Positions 1 to 7,761 of a stretch of 64,000 nucleotides of DNA are shown piece after piece. Made by a program: the position numbers and the translations under genes. Below the pieces are notes generated by a model. The model saw only the letters and a list, made by a program, of their open reading frames with translations. It was not told the origin of the DNA and did not search any database. The stretch covers positions 29,659 through 93,658 of the forward strand of contig JAGBUB010000038.1 in assembly GCA_017631035.1 (NCBI GenBank), given 5' to 3'. Source of the DNA: Alistipes sp. (lineage in GTDB: Bacteria > Bacteroidota > Bacteroidia > Bacteroidales > Rikenellaceae). Each line of letters begins with the position of its first letter. The first letter of the stretch is position 1.

Positions 1-643
1 GCAGACGAGTTGTCATCGTGCGATTCAAGGGCACCGATGAGCCGTAGCCAGCGCCCGAGCCCAAAGGGTTAGTATTCACCAGGTCGTAGGCAGCCTTAAG
101 CATCAACAAGTCGTCAGCCAACGCCTCGGCATAGGCGCTGAGCCACATACCAAACGACGAAGGCATAGCCACCTGCATATGAGTGTAGCCAGGCATAAGA
201 ATATCCTTATACTCCTCGGCCTTAGCCATCAAGGTCTCAAACAAGGCCTCAACACTCTGCTGCAACTCGATAAGAGCACTACGCGAGAATAGTTTCAGAT
301 CGACCATCACCTGATCGTTGCGCGAACGGCCTGTGTGTATGCGCTTACCAGCATCACCACACATCTCGGTGAGCATAAACTCAACCTGCGAGTGAACATC
401 CTCGACACCCTCGGCAATAGAGAACTCACCAGCAAGCACCTGCTGATGAATCTTCTTCAGGCCCTCGGCCAACATATCGTGATCCTCATCAGAGAGCAGT
501 CCAATCGAACGGAGCATCTTCATATGCGCCATATTGCCCAACACATCTGCCTCGGCCAAATACATATCCAATTCGCGGTCGCGACCGACGGTAAACTCCT
601 CAACAAACGAGTCGGTAGAATAACCTTTATCCCAAAGTTTCAT
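1..643 (-). CDS. argH: Argininosuccinate lyase, partial (C-terminus outside window)
   Basis: ArgH cleaves argininosuccinate to arginine and fumarate, the last step of arginine synthesis, in the cytoplasm. The ATG at 643 opens a frame that runs off the left edge, leaving 214 codons visible. They contain the fumarase/aspartase-superfamily N-terminal half, including HTGRSRNDQV, PGYTHMQVAMP and GSGAGYGSSVPLNR. The active-site GSSxMPxKxNP loop would lie beyond the edge. It is the most distal gene of the leftward arginine operon, one base after the argE-like stop, so it is probably translationally coupled. The start codon is preceded by A/T-rich sequence with no Shine-Dalgarno, as usual in this phylum. 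Identity is secure; completeness cannot be judged. Confidence 0.95.
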   Translation of the reverse strand, partial: MKLWDKGYSTDSFVEEFTVGRDRELDMYLAEADVLGNMAHMKMLRSIGLLSDEDHDMLAEGLKKIHQQVLAGEFSIAEGVEDVHSQVEFMLTEMCGDAGKRIHTGRSRNDQVMVDLKLFSRSALIELQQSVEALFETLMAKAEEYKDILMPGYTHMQVAMPSSFGMWLSAYAEALADDLLMLKAAYDLVNTNPLGSGAGYGSSVPLNRTMTTRL

Positions 644-644
644 T

Positions 645-1706
645 TTATACTGTTTTTTCTATTATCAAATTATCGAGCAATGCATAATACATCTCCATTG
701 CTCGCTCAATATCGCCCGTTACGATATACTCATCGGCCGTATGCGAACGGGCACTCTCGCCCGGACCGAACTTCAGCGTCGGGAAGGGCATTACAGCCTG
801 ATTTGACATCGTGGGCGAACCAAAGGGTTCACACCCCATCGCCACAAGACGCTCTACGGCAGGGTGATTGAGAGCCACTGACGATGAGTTAAGATGCGTC
901 GAACGTGGTTGCACTTCACACTCCACGTTGGCACGAATCTCGGCTAGAAGTTCTTCATTCCGGTAGCACTCATTCACTCTCACATCGACCATAAAACGGC
1001 ACTCTGCAGGCACTACATTATGCTGCGTTCCAGCCTCGATACCTGTAACCGACATCTTCACAGCACCAAGCAGGGGCGACACACGCTCAAAGCGATGCGT
1101 GCGAAACCACTCTACGTCCTTAAGAGCCTTATAGATGGCATTTACACCCTCCTCTCTTGCTGCGTGACCAGCAACGCCATAAGCCTTGCAATCGAGCACC
1201 ATAAGCCCCTTCTCGGCCACAGCAGGCTGCAACGATGTAGGCTCTCCAACAATAGCAAAATCAATGGGCGGCAACTCGGGCAGTACGGCTCGTACGCCAT
1301 TAACACCCGTAACCTCCTCCTCGGCCGAAGCAAGCATAATAAGGTTATAGGCCTGACGGGTAGAGGCTATCTGAGTGAAGGTGGCGATCATAGCCACCAG
1401 ACTACCTCCCGTGTCATTACTCCCCAAGCCATACAACCTATCGCCCTCAACCGTAGGAGAGAATGGCTCTCGCTGCCACTGCGCATTGGGCTTCACGGTG
1501 TCGATATGTGCATCGAGCAGAATGGTCGGTTTGGCAGGGTCGTACGCCCACGCCTCAGCCCACACATTATTGCCCTTACGCTTAGGCGTAAAGCCGCAAC
1601 GCTCGAACTCGGCCACAACAATATCGGCCGCAGCCGACTCCTCGCGGCTAACCGAAGGGGTGGCAATCAGGCGTTTGAGCAACTCTATGGCTTGATGAGA
1701 ATTCAT
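645..1706 (-). CDS. argE: M20 family deacylase, N-acyl-ornithine deacetylase (ArgE/LysK type)
   Basis: A 353-residue zinc amidohydrolase expected to remove the acyl group from N-acylornithine or N-acylcitrulline in arginine synthesis. Metal-site motifs are intact: DAHIDTV (His/Asp ligands, about residue 65), GSNDTGGS (bridging Asp), ASAEEE (catalytic and ligand Glu pair) and ARSHTADE near the C-terminus (last His). It lies between argB (2 bp upstream) and argH (1 bp downstream), so the pathway role is supported by context. Many Bacteroidetes use succinylated rather than acetylated intermediates, so the acyl group cannot be decided from sequence. A DapE-type desuccinylase is the main alternative, but the arginine operon argues against it. 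Confidence 0.88.
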   Translation of the reverse strand: MNSHQAIELLKRLIATPSVSREESAAADIVVAEFERCGFTPKRKGNNVWAEAWAYDPAKPTILLDAHIDTVKPNAQWQREPFSPTVEGDRLYGLGSNDTGGSLVAMIATFTQIASTRQAYNLIMLASAEEEVTGVNGVRAVLPELPPIDFAIVGEPTSLQPAVAEKGLMVLDCKAYGVAGHAAREEGVNAIYKALKDVEWFRTHRFERVSPLLGAVKMSVTGIEAGTQHNVVPAECRFMVDVRVNECYRNEELLAEIRANVECEVQPRSTHLNSSSVALNHPAVERLVAMGCEPFGSPTMSNQAVMPFPTLKFGPGESARSHTADEYIVTGDIERAMEMYYALLDNLIIEKTV

Positions 1707-1708
1707 AT

Positions 1709-2470
1709 CTATTTAACTACAACAGTTCCGCCCGTAAGGTTGTCGGGCGAAGTGATACGCACCGAAGCAACACCCGCTTCGATGGTCTTATATGCATTAT
1801 CTATCTTGGGTATCATACCAGAGTGGATGCGCTCCTGCTCGCGTAATTCCTGATAGAGCGAAGGCGTGATGGTAGGAATCAACGAACTATCGTCGTTCAC
1901 GTCGAGCAGTACGCCTGCCTTATCGAGCGTAAAGACCAACTCCACCTCGTACTTGCGAGCCAAACCCATAGCCACGGCTGAAGCCACACTATCGGCATTG
2001 GTATTGAGCAAATCGCCCTCCATCGAGAATGTAATGGGCGACACCACGGGAATCGCACCATTGTCGAGCAAGAGCGAGAGAACGTCGGCATTCACCTCGT
2101 CAACATCGCCTACAAAGCCCCAATCGATATCCTTCACAGGGCGACGGTGCGACTTCACCACAGCCATATCGCAACCCGACAGGCCACAGGCATTAACGCC
2201 TCGCGCTTGCAAGGCCGACACCACTCGTTTATTTGCCAGACCGGCATAGGCCATAACGGCAATATCCAGCGTAGCAGCATCGGTGATGCGACGACCCTCG
2301 TGCATCTTCACCTCAACGCCCAACTTCTCGGCCAGATGTGAGCCCATAACGCCACCACCGTGAACCAAGACAAACGCCTCGCCAAGCGAAGCCAAGTGGT
2401 CGCACAGCGAAGCGAGTATCGTACTATTTTCGATCAGCTTACCGCCAATCTTGATTACTTTTATCTTCAT
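1709..2470 (-). CDS. argB: N-acetyl(acyl)glutamate kinase
   Basis: ArgB phosphorylates N-acylglutamate, the second step of the acylated ornithine route. The 253-residue protein is a full-length amino-acid kinase fold: KIGGKLIEN at the N-terminus (nucleotide-binding Lys and glycine turn), VHGGGVMG (substrate loop, about residue 37), LLNTNADSVAS (about residue 153) and GMIPKIDNA near the C-terminus (ATP-binding Lys). It lacks the N-terminal helix found in arginine-feedback-inhibited hexameric ArgB enzymes, so arginine control may rest on ArgR instead; that is inference. It is followed after 2 bp by the deacylase and preceded by argD 11 bp away, within one leftward transcript. Confidence 0.95.
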   Translation of the reverse strand: MKIKVIKIGGKLIENSTILASLCDHLASLGEAFVLVHGGGVMGSHLAEKLGVEVKMHEGRRITDAATLDIAVMAYAGLANKRVVSALQARGVNACGLSGCDMAVVKSHRRPVKDIDWGFVGDVDEVNADVLSLLLDNGAIPVVSPITFSMEGDLLNTNADSVASAVAMGLARKYEVELVFTLDKAGVLLDVNDDSSLIPTITPSLYQELREQERIHSGMIPKIDNAYKTIEAGVASVRITSPDNLTGGTVVVK

Positions 2471-2481
2471 TCGTAATGCTT

Positions 2482-3618
2482 TTACATTCCCATTTCAGCA
2501 GCCGTAGCGCGGAACGCCTCAACAAAACGCGCGACCTCCTTCTCGCCAATCATCAGAGGAGGCAACAGACGCAGAGTGTACTGACCGCTCAGACCCGTCA
2601 TAATGTGATACTTCTCACGCAACACACGACGGAAATCGGCCTGCGGCACGCTCAAATCGATACCAATCATCAAGCCACGACCACGGATATCCTTCACTCC
2701 GCTCGTACCCTTAATACCCTCGATAATCTTCTCACCCATAACTCGGGCATTCTCGACCAAATTCTCCGCCTTGACAACATCGGCAACAGCAATAGCCGCT
2801 GCACAAGCCAAATGACTACCGCCAAAGGTAGTGCCCAACATACCCTTCTTGGCAGGAATCGAGGGCGAGATGATAATCGCACCTACGGGGAAGCCATTGG
2901 CAATACCCTTAGCCATCGACACGATGTCGGCCTTCACGCCCGACCACTGGTGAGCAAAGAATTTACCGCTACGGCCATAGCCCGACTGAATCTCGTCGAT
3001 AATAAGCATTGTACCCGTAGCGTCACACGCCTCGCGTGCTGCCTTGAGGAACTCGTCAGATGCCATACGGATACCTCCAACGCCCTGAATGGGCTCAATA
3101 ATAACTGCGGCATACTCCTTGCTCGAAAGTTCACGACGCAGAGCCTCAACGTCATTTAGAGTGATGAAGGTTACATTTTCGGTCTTGTTGGCAGGGGCCT
3201 GAATCGATGGGTTGTCAGAGAGAGCAACAGCCATACTTGTACGACCGTGGAATGCGCCGTGCATAGCCAGCACACGCGCACGACCCGTTGTGAACGATGC
3301 CAACTTAACGGCATTCTCGTTAGCCTCGGCACCACTATTGCAGAGGAATAACTCGTAGTCGGGATAACCCGTAAGCGGTCCCAACTTCTCGGCCAGCTCC
3401 ACCTGCAAACCGTTAATTACGGCGTTAGAGTAGAAACCAATCTTCGAGAGCTGCTCGCTGATTGTAGCTACATAGTGCGGGTGAGTGTGACCGATCGAGA
3501 TAACGGCGTGACCGCCATAGAAATCGAGGTACTCTACGCCATTCTTATCCCACAAATATGCACCCTCGGCCTTCACAGGCTCCATATCGAGCAGGGAATA
3601 TACATCAAAAAGTTTCAT
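2482..3618 (-). CDS. argD: Acyl-ornithine aminotransferase (class III PLP enzyme)
   Basis: ArgD transaminates N-acylglutamate semialdehyde to N-acylornithine using glutamate and pyridoxal phosphate. The 378-residue protein has class III aminotransferase features: GGHAVISIGHTHP near the N-terminus, CNSGAEANENAVK (phosphate/cofactor cup), MHGAFHGRT, LIIDEIQSGYGRSGKFFA (cofactor Asp) and MAKGIANGFPVGA with the Schiff-base Lys. Length fits ArgD, a little shorter than ornithine aminotransferases. Eleven bases separate its stop region from argB and eleven its start from argC, consistent with one operon. Confidence in the family is very high; the arginine role follows from the neighbours. Confidence 0.95.
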   Translation of the reverse strand: MKLFDVYSLLDMEPVKAEGAYLWDKNGVEYLDFYGGHAVISIGHTHPHYVATISEQLSKIGFYSNAVINGLQVELAEKLGPLTGYPDYELFLCNSGAEANENAVKLASFTTGRARVLAMHGAFHGRTSMAVALSDNPSIQAPANKTENVTFITLNDVEALRRELSSKEYAAVIIEPIQGVGGIRMASDEFLKAAREACDATGTMLIIDEIQSGYGRSGKFFAHQWSGVKADIVSMAKGIANGFPVGAIIISPSIPAKKGMLGTTFGGSHLACAAAIAVADVVKAENLVENARVMGEKIIEGIKGTSGVKDIRGRGLMIGIDLSVPQADFRRVLREKYHIMTGLSGQYTLRLLPPLMIGEKEVARFVEAFRATAAEMGM

Positions 3619-3629
3619 TCGTATCGTGT

Positions 3630-4592
3630 TTAGAAATAGTTGGCCTTAAGACGCAAACCAGCGTCCTCGTCTAGACCAAACATCAAGTTCATATTCTGCA
3701 CAGCCTGACCCGATGCGCCCTTGGTGAGGTTATCGATGACGGCCGTGATGAGCAACTTGCGATCCTGCTTCTGAAGCGAGAGGAAGCAGTAGTTAGTATT
3801 TACCACCTGCTTCATATACACTGGCTTGTCGCTCACGCAAACGAAGGGATGAGAAGCGTAGTACTCCTTGAAAATCTTGGTAATAGTCTCCAAATCCTCA
3901 TCAAGACGCACCACAACATCGCTCATAATACCACGCGTATGGCAACCACGCACGGGAACAAACGCGATGTCGGTATTTGCGCTACCACCAGCCGCCGCAA
4001 CAGTCTCGCCAATCTCACCCAGATGCTGGTGGGTAAAGACCTTGTAGTTCGATAGATTTGCCGAGCGGTTGCTAAAGTGAGTGTCGTTAGTTGGCTTCTG
4101 ACCTGCACCTGTCGAGCCGGTGATACCCGTTACTGTAACCTCCTCGGGCAGAATACCTGCCGCTGCCAGCGGGATAAGTGCAAGATTGATTGATGTTGCA
4201 AAGCAACCGGGGTTAGCTACGCAACGAGCCGCACGAATCTGCTCGCGATTAAGTTCTGGCGCACCATACACAAACTCGCCTGCATCGGCCTTGAGACGGA
4301 AATCGTTACTCAGGTCGATAATCTTCACCGTCTCAGGCACAGGGTTTTCGGCCAAGAACTTAGCCGAGTTGCCGTGACCCATACAGATGAAGAGCACATC
4401 GATATCGCTAAAATCGATAGCCGAGAACTTTAGCGGACAATAGAGCAAATCGCTATGCACCGACGAAATAGGCTCGCCATCGTGCGAAGAACTTTGGATA
4501 TATTTCAATTCTGCAGAGGGGTGATTGATAAGAATGCGAGCGAGTTCACCCGCCGTGTAACCAGCACCACCTGCAATTGCTACTCTAATCAT
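3630..4592 (-). CDS. argC: N-acetyl-gamma-glutamyl-phosphate reductase
   Basis: ArgC reduces N-acylglutamyl phosphate to the semialdehyde with NADPH. The 320-residue protein begins with the Rossmann motif AGGAGYTAGEL and carries the catalytic Cys in ANPGCFATSI (about residue 130), followed by the loop GSTGAGQKP and the HQHLGEI segment (catalytic His). The C-terminal GASGQAVQNMN is typical of the family. It lies between argG and argD. The roughly 160 bp between it and the annotated argG stop is not true intergenic DNA: its distal half is the untranslated tail of argG created by a nonsense codon. Confidence 0.96.
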   Translation of the reverse strand: MIRVAIAGGAGYTAGELARILINHPSAELKYIQSSSHDGEPISSVHSDLLYCPLKFSAIDFSDIDVLFICMGHGNSAKFLAENPVPETVKIIDLSNDFRLKADAGEFVYGAPELNREQIRAARCVANPGCFATSINLALIPLAAAGILPEEVTVTGITGSTGAGQKPTNDTHFSNRSANLSNYKVFTHQHLGEIGETVAAAGGSANTDIAFVPVRGCHTRGIMSDVVVRLDEDLETITKIFKEYYASHPFVCVSDKPVYMKQVVNTNYCFLSLQKQDRKLLITAVIDNLTKGASGQAVQNMNLMFGLDEDAGLRLKANYF

Positions 4593-4756
4593 TTTAGTTT
4601 CTATTATGTAATCACACTAACGCCCCGAGGTTGCAGAGCCAAAGGTCGTGTGAAATTTATTTTTCAAACAAATACCTACTCCTCGTCGTTTACAGCGTGA
4701 TAAATCTTCAAAGGCATCGAAGTAATCTTGGTGAAGCCCTTAACATCGTCGGCAGT

Positions 4757-5863
4757 CTAAGCATTGTTCATCTCGCCATACTCAGCAAACTTGGCATTCA
4801 TCAAGTCGTGCTCTGACTCAATACCAACCAAAGTGAAGGTGTAGGGGCGAAGTGTGAGGAATACCTTACCCGACACGTTGCGCTGGCTGTTCTCCAGGAA
4901 CTTCTCGATATCGCGCATAACGGGCTCAGAGTACATAGCCTCGTGCATAAACATACCATACCAAGTACCCAACTGATCCTTCCAGTACTGCTGCCACTTA
5001 GTGAGGGTATGCTTCTCCAGAAGCTCGTGAGACTTGATAATCAGCATAGGAGCAGCCGCCTCGAAACCTACGCGGCCCTTGATACCTACGATAGTGTCAC
5101 CTACGTGAGTGTCACGACCGATAGCCCAAGCCGAACCGATAGCCTCCAACTTATTGATTGCTGCAACGCCGCTTACAGCCTCGCCATTTACGCCTACAAC
5201 CTCACCATTCTTGAACTCAATCTCAAGCGACCCGGTGCCCTCCTTCTTAAGCTGTGAAGGATAAGCCGTATCGGGCAGATTGGTAGCCGAGCAGAGAGTC
5301 TCCTTGCCGCCTACCGATGTACCCCAAACACCCTTGTTGATAGAGTACTCCATCTTGGTGAAGTCGGCCTCGAAACCACCCTCCTTGAGGTAGTTGATCT
5401 CATACTCACGAGTGAGTTTCATATCGCGTGTAGGTGTGATAATCTCCACCTGAGGAGCAAATACCTCGAAGGTAAGGTCGAAACGCACCTGATCGTTACC
5501 AGCACCTGTCGAACCGTGAGCGATAGCGTCGGCACCGATAGCGTTTGCATAGTTTACGATAGCCAAAGCCTGGAAAGTACGCTCAGAACTTACCGAGATA
5601 GGATAGGTTTTATTGCGAAGGACATTACCCATCACCATATACTTGATACACTTGTCGTAATACTCTGACGTAACATCGATATTAACGTGCTTCTTAGCGC
5701 CCAAAGCGTATGCACGAGCCTCAACGGCTGCCAACTCCTCGGCTGAGAAACCGCCCGTGTTTGCAAGCGCTGTATAAACCTCATAACCCAACTCCTTGGT
5801 CAGATACATTACGCAAAATGAGGTATCCAATCCTCCACTATAAGCCAATACTACTTTCTTCAT
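4757..5863 (-). CDS. argG: Argininosuccinate synthase, C-terminally truncated by an in-frame TAG
   Basis: ArgG joins citrulline and aspartate with ATP. The 368-residue reading frame starts with the PP-loop ATP motif YSGGLDTSF and includes AHGSTGAGNDQVRFD (citrulline/aspartate site) and GWGT-like WGTSVGGKE. It ends at a TAG (4757-4759), but the same frame continues without another stop for 26 codons, encoding TADDVKGFTKITSMPLKIYH and five further residues, up to a second TAG at 4676-4678. From memory, Bacteroides ArgG has EYGEMxxxW followed by TAEDxKGF at this point, so TAG replaces a Trp codon (TGG to TAG, one base). Read through, the protein would be 395 residues, the usual size. The lost segment is the C-terminal helix used in tetramer contacts in this family. 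Sequencing error, true nonsense mutation or suppression are all possible. Confidence 0.93.
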   Translation of the reverse strand: MKKVVLAYSGGLDTSFCVMYLTKELGYEVYTALANTGGFSAEELAAVEARAYALGAKKHVNIDVTSEYYDKCIKYMVMGNVLRNKTYPISVSSERTFQALAIVNYANAIGADAIAHGSTGAGNDQVRFDLTFEVFAPQVEIITPTRDMKLTREYEINYLKEGGFEADFTKMEYSINKGVWGTSVGGKETLCSATNLPDTAYPSQLKKEGTGSLEIEFKNGEVVGVNGEAVSGVAAINKLEAIGSAWAIGRDTHVGDTIVGIKGRVGFEAAAPMLIIKSHELLEKHTLTKWQQYWKDQLGTWYGMFMHEAMYSEPVMRDIEKFLENSQRNVSGKVFLTLRPYTFTLVGIESEHDLMNAKFAEYGEMNNA

Positions 5864-5897
5864 TTCAATATTTAGTTTTCTTATTTTTCAAAATTAA

Positions 5898-6512
5898 TTA
5901 TTTACCGAACAAGCGGCTCCAGAACGACTTCTTGCTTGCGGCCTCAGCCTTTGCAGCCTCCTCGGCAGCCTTACGCTTTGCCACCTTCTCGGGATCGTAG
6001 ATCATACCCGTGCAAAGACACTTGGTCATATTTGTACGCTGCAACACATCGTAGTTTACGCAAGACTGGCAACCTGCCCAGAAAGCCTCATCGTCGGTAA
6101 GCTTGGCGAATGTCACGGGCTCGTAACCAAGTTCGGTGTTGATACGCATTACAGCCTCGCCGGTTGTAAGACCAAACAACTTTGCATTGGGGAAGCGCTT
6201 GCGAGAGAGCTCAAATGCAGCCTGCTTGATACGCTTCGCTACACCCATACCGCGATACTGCGGACGGACAATAAGTCCTGAGTTGGCAACGAACTCATCG
6301 TGACCCCACGACTCAATGTAGCAGAAACCTACAAATTCGTTACGATTAACGGCAATGATTGCCTTACCTGAATTTATCTTATCGGCGATATATTCGTCGG
6401 TACGACGGGCGATACCCGTTCCTCGCTGTTTTGCAGCCTCATCGATCGCATCGTTGATCTGTGTCACAAAGCACAGATGAGCCTCGTTAGCGACCATTAC
6501 ATCGATTTTCAT
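5898..6512 (-). CDS. GNAT acyltransferase heading the arginine operon (possible N-acylglutamate synthase)
   Basis: A 204-residue GCN5-family acetyltransferase. The acyl-CoA loop is visible as RPQYRGMGVAKRI (residues 83-95), preceded by the beta-strand segment VGFCYIESW. It lies directly upstream of argG, in the same order as in Bacteroides arginine clusters, and no classical argA or argJ is present, so it probably makes the N-acylglutamate (acetyl or succinyl) that feeds ArgB; that is inference. Two additions are unusual: a cysteine cluster, GCQSC at 147-151 and KCLC at 164-167, that could bind a metal, and a charged Ala/Glu/Lys-rich tail ending KSFWSRLFGK, which looks amphipathic. It is the first gene after the argR-divergent region. 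Confidence 0.8.
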   Translation of the reverse strand: MKIDVMVANEAHLCFVTQINDAIDEAAKQRGTGIARRTDEYIADKINSGKAIIAVNRNEFVGFCYIESWGHDEFVANSGLIVRPQYRGMGVAKRIKQAAFELSRKRFPNAKLFGLTTGEAVMRINTELGYEPVTFAKLTDDEAFWAGCQSCVNYDVLQRTNMTKCLCTGMIYDPEKVAKRKAAEEAAKAEAASKKSFWSRLFGK

Positions 6513-6566
6513 TATGGTATTAAATTAATTATTTTTTATGTTTTCGTTTTTAACAAACACAAAGAT

Positions 6567-6589
6567 TGCATATTATTCCGCAATATGCA
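6567..6589. promoter_or_regulatory. Perfect inverted repeat, candidate ArgR operator
   Basis: TGCATATT and its exact complement AATATGCA flank a 7-base spacer. The repeat lies 55 bases upstream of the GNAT start and touches the leftward -7 box at 6588-6595, the position expected for a repressor site. The A/T-rich palindrome resembles ArgR (ARG) boxes only loosely. It is the strongest symmetrical element in the argR/GNAT spacer. Confidence 0.4.
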
Positions 6590-6595
6590 AATCTA
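6588..6595 (-). promoter_or_regulatory. Candidate -7 box for the arginine operon
   Basis: On the minus strand this reads TAGATTTG, an exact match to the Bacteroidetes TAnnTTTG -7 consensus, about 75 bases upstream of the GNAT ATG. No clear TTTG -33 element lies 19-21 bases further up, so the call rests on the -7 box and on position. Confidence 0.45.
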
Positions 6596-6624
6596 AGCCA
6601 AGATATATTTATATATATAGGAAA

Positions 6625-6655
6625 ATATCCGCATAATTGCATAGATAACGGATAT
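6625..6655. promoter_or_regulatory. Second inverted repeat in the argR/arginine-operon spacer
   Basis: ATATCCG (6625-6631) pairs exactly with CGGATAT (6649-6655) across a 17-base A/T-rich spacer. It could be a further operator half-pair for ArgR. Between here and the argR promoter (roughly 6660-6840) I see only A/T-rich sequence without reading frames or strong hairpins. This and the neighbouring entries account for the 417-bp gene-free stretch 6513-6929. Confidence 0.25.
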
Positions 6656-6840
6656 ATATGCGCTTTTGTAAATATTTACTACAATTCTTAGTTCCATTAC
6701 CTTGGCAAACACAAGACAATAGCAGGGCTACAGCTTTATCAAATTATACTAGTGTCCCAATAGAAATACTTGTGCACCCAACAAAAATAAGCCCTCCAAG
6801 AGGGGTAAAATGAAAAATTTAGAAAAAAAACACAAAGACT

Positions 6841-6872
6841 CTTGTTTTATTCAAAAATATGCACTAATTTTA
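6841..6872 (+). promoter_or_regulatory. Candidate argR promoter
   Basis: CTTG (6841-6844) and TAATTTTA (6865-6872) are separated by 20 bases, one mismatch each from the Bacteroidetes -33 TTTG and -7 TAnnTTTG. The -7 box ends 57 bases before the argR ATG. Confidence 0.4.
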
Positions 6873-6929
6873 CATAAATATGTATGAAAACGCGTAGTCA
6901 AACTACCATTGACCTAAACTAAAAACAAT

Positions 6930-7397
6930 ATGAACCAAAAAACTCAACGACTGGCAACAATTCGTAAGATTATTCGCAACGAGCTCATAGGCTCGCAAGA
7001 CGAACTAATTGCTCGCCTGGCCGAAAACGGCATTATCATTACGCAGAGTACCCTGTCGCGCGACCTTAAATTTATGAATGTAGCCAAGGTTCCCCACAAG
7101 AACCAGGGTTACATCTACGTGCTGCCCAACTCCGTAGGACACGAGGTAAGTGTTTCGTCTACAATATCAGACAACATCACAAGCCTCACATTCTCAGGCA
7201 ATTTAGGCGTGCTTAAAACCAAATCTGGTTATGCAAGCGCCATATCAGTACCCATCGACAACCTAAACTGCCCCAGCATCTTGAGTACGATTGCAGGCGA
7301 TAATACCGTGCTTATCATTATGCGCGAAGATGCCAACCGCAACCAGGTAATCGAGGCCCTGATGCGTATATTCCCAATGTTAAGCAACGTGCTATAA
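6930..7397 (+). CDS. argR: Arginine repressor ArgR
   Basis: A 155-residue transcription factor with a winged-helix DNA-binding domain (residues about 5-70, including the helix region QSTLSRDLKFMNVAKV) and a C-terminal hexamerisation/arginine-binding domain with TIAGDNTVLIIMRE, close to the family GTIAGDDTILV motif. It represses arginine synthesis genes when arginine is bound. It is transcribed away from the arginine operon, sharing a 417-bp spacer with candidate operators, which fits autoregulation and operon control. A strong hairpin terminator follows 22 bases after the stop. Length and motifs are normal for the family. Confidence 0.95.
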   Translation: MNQKTQRLATIRKIIRNELIGSQDELIARLAENGIIITQSTLSRDLKFMNVAKVPHKNQGYIYVLPNSVGHEVSVSSTISDNITSLTFSGNLGVLKTKSGYASAISVPIDNLNCPSILSTIAGDNTVLIIMREDANRNQVIEALMRIFPMLSNVL

Positions 7398-7418
7398 ACG
7401 TGGGAGATGAACAAAAAT

Positions 7419-7451
7419 AATATGCTACCGACCGATGGTTGGTAGCATATT
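7419..7451. terminator. Bidirectional terminator between argR and ftsB-like gene
   Basis: A 15-bp stem (arms 7419-7433 and 7437-7451, one G-U pair) with a three-base GAT loop. It has A-rich sequence on the left and T-rich sequence on the right, so it can terminate convergent transcripts from both sides. Confidence 0.85.
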
Positions 7452-7482
7452 TTATTTCTACGCTATTATAGCAAATGAGCAT

Positions 7483-7755
7483 CTACTCAAGAATGTAAAT
7501 ATATTCATTGGCACGTTGCATATGAAACCTCTCACGTGCATACTGCTCCAGGAACTCATCATAGTTGAGTCGCTCGAGCATCGTGCTATCCTCAGTAATA
7601 CGGCTCTGATATAAGTCTCGTTGCTCCTCTAGCAATCCGATGCGATGGCGCAACGATATAACCGTCACCAAATTACGCACCGTGAGAAATGCCGTATAGA
7701 CAAATATCACAGCCGTAACCGTACGCCACACATATTTACTCATCTTAACGCTCAT
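7483..7755 (-). CDS. FtsB/DivIC-family septum formation initiator
   Basis: A 90-residue bitopic membrane protein. Residues about 10-30 (VTAVIFVYTAFLTVRNLV) form one transmembrane helix, followed by a coiled coil (about 35-65, LRHRIGLLEEQRDLYQSRI) and a short C-terminal segment YARERFHMQRANE, the usual FtsB/DivIC layout. In the family it links early and late divisome proteins (FtsL, FtsQ/DivIB). It is the last gene of a leftward hpt-queE-ftsB string, 6 bp after queE. No more precise symbol is justified because FtsB, FtsL and DivIC are hard to tell apart at this length. Confidence 0.8.
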   Translation of the reverse strand: MSVKMSKYVWRTVTAVIFVYTAFLTVRNLVTVISLRHRIGLLEEQRDLYQSRITEDSTMLERLNYDEFLEQYARERFHMQRANEYIYILE

Positions 7756-7761
7756 CCTACA

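Noticed and set aside
335-871. 178-codon plus-strand frame
   Set aside because: It lies antisense across argH and the argE-like gene, both with clear motifs; composition is that of a shadow frame.
1020-1853. 277-codon plus-strand frame opposite argE/argB
   Set aside because: Antisense to well-supported enzymes; no domain recognised.
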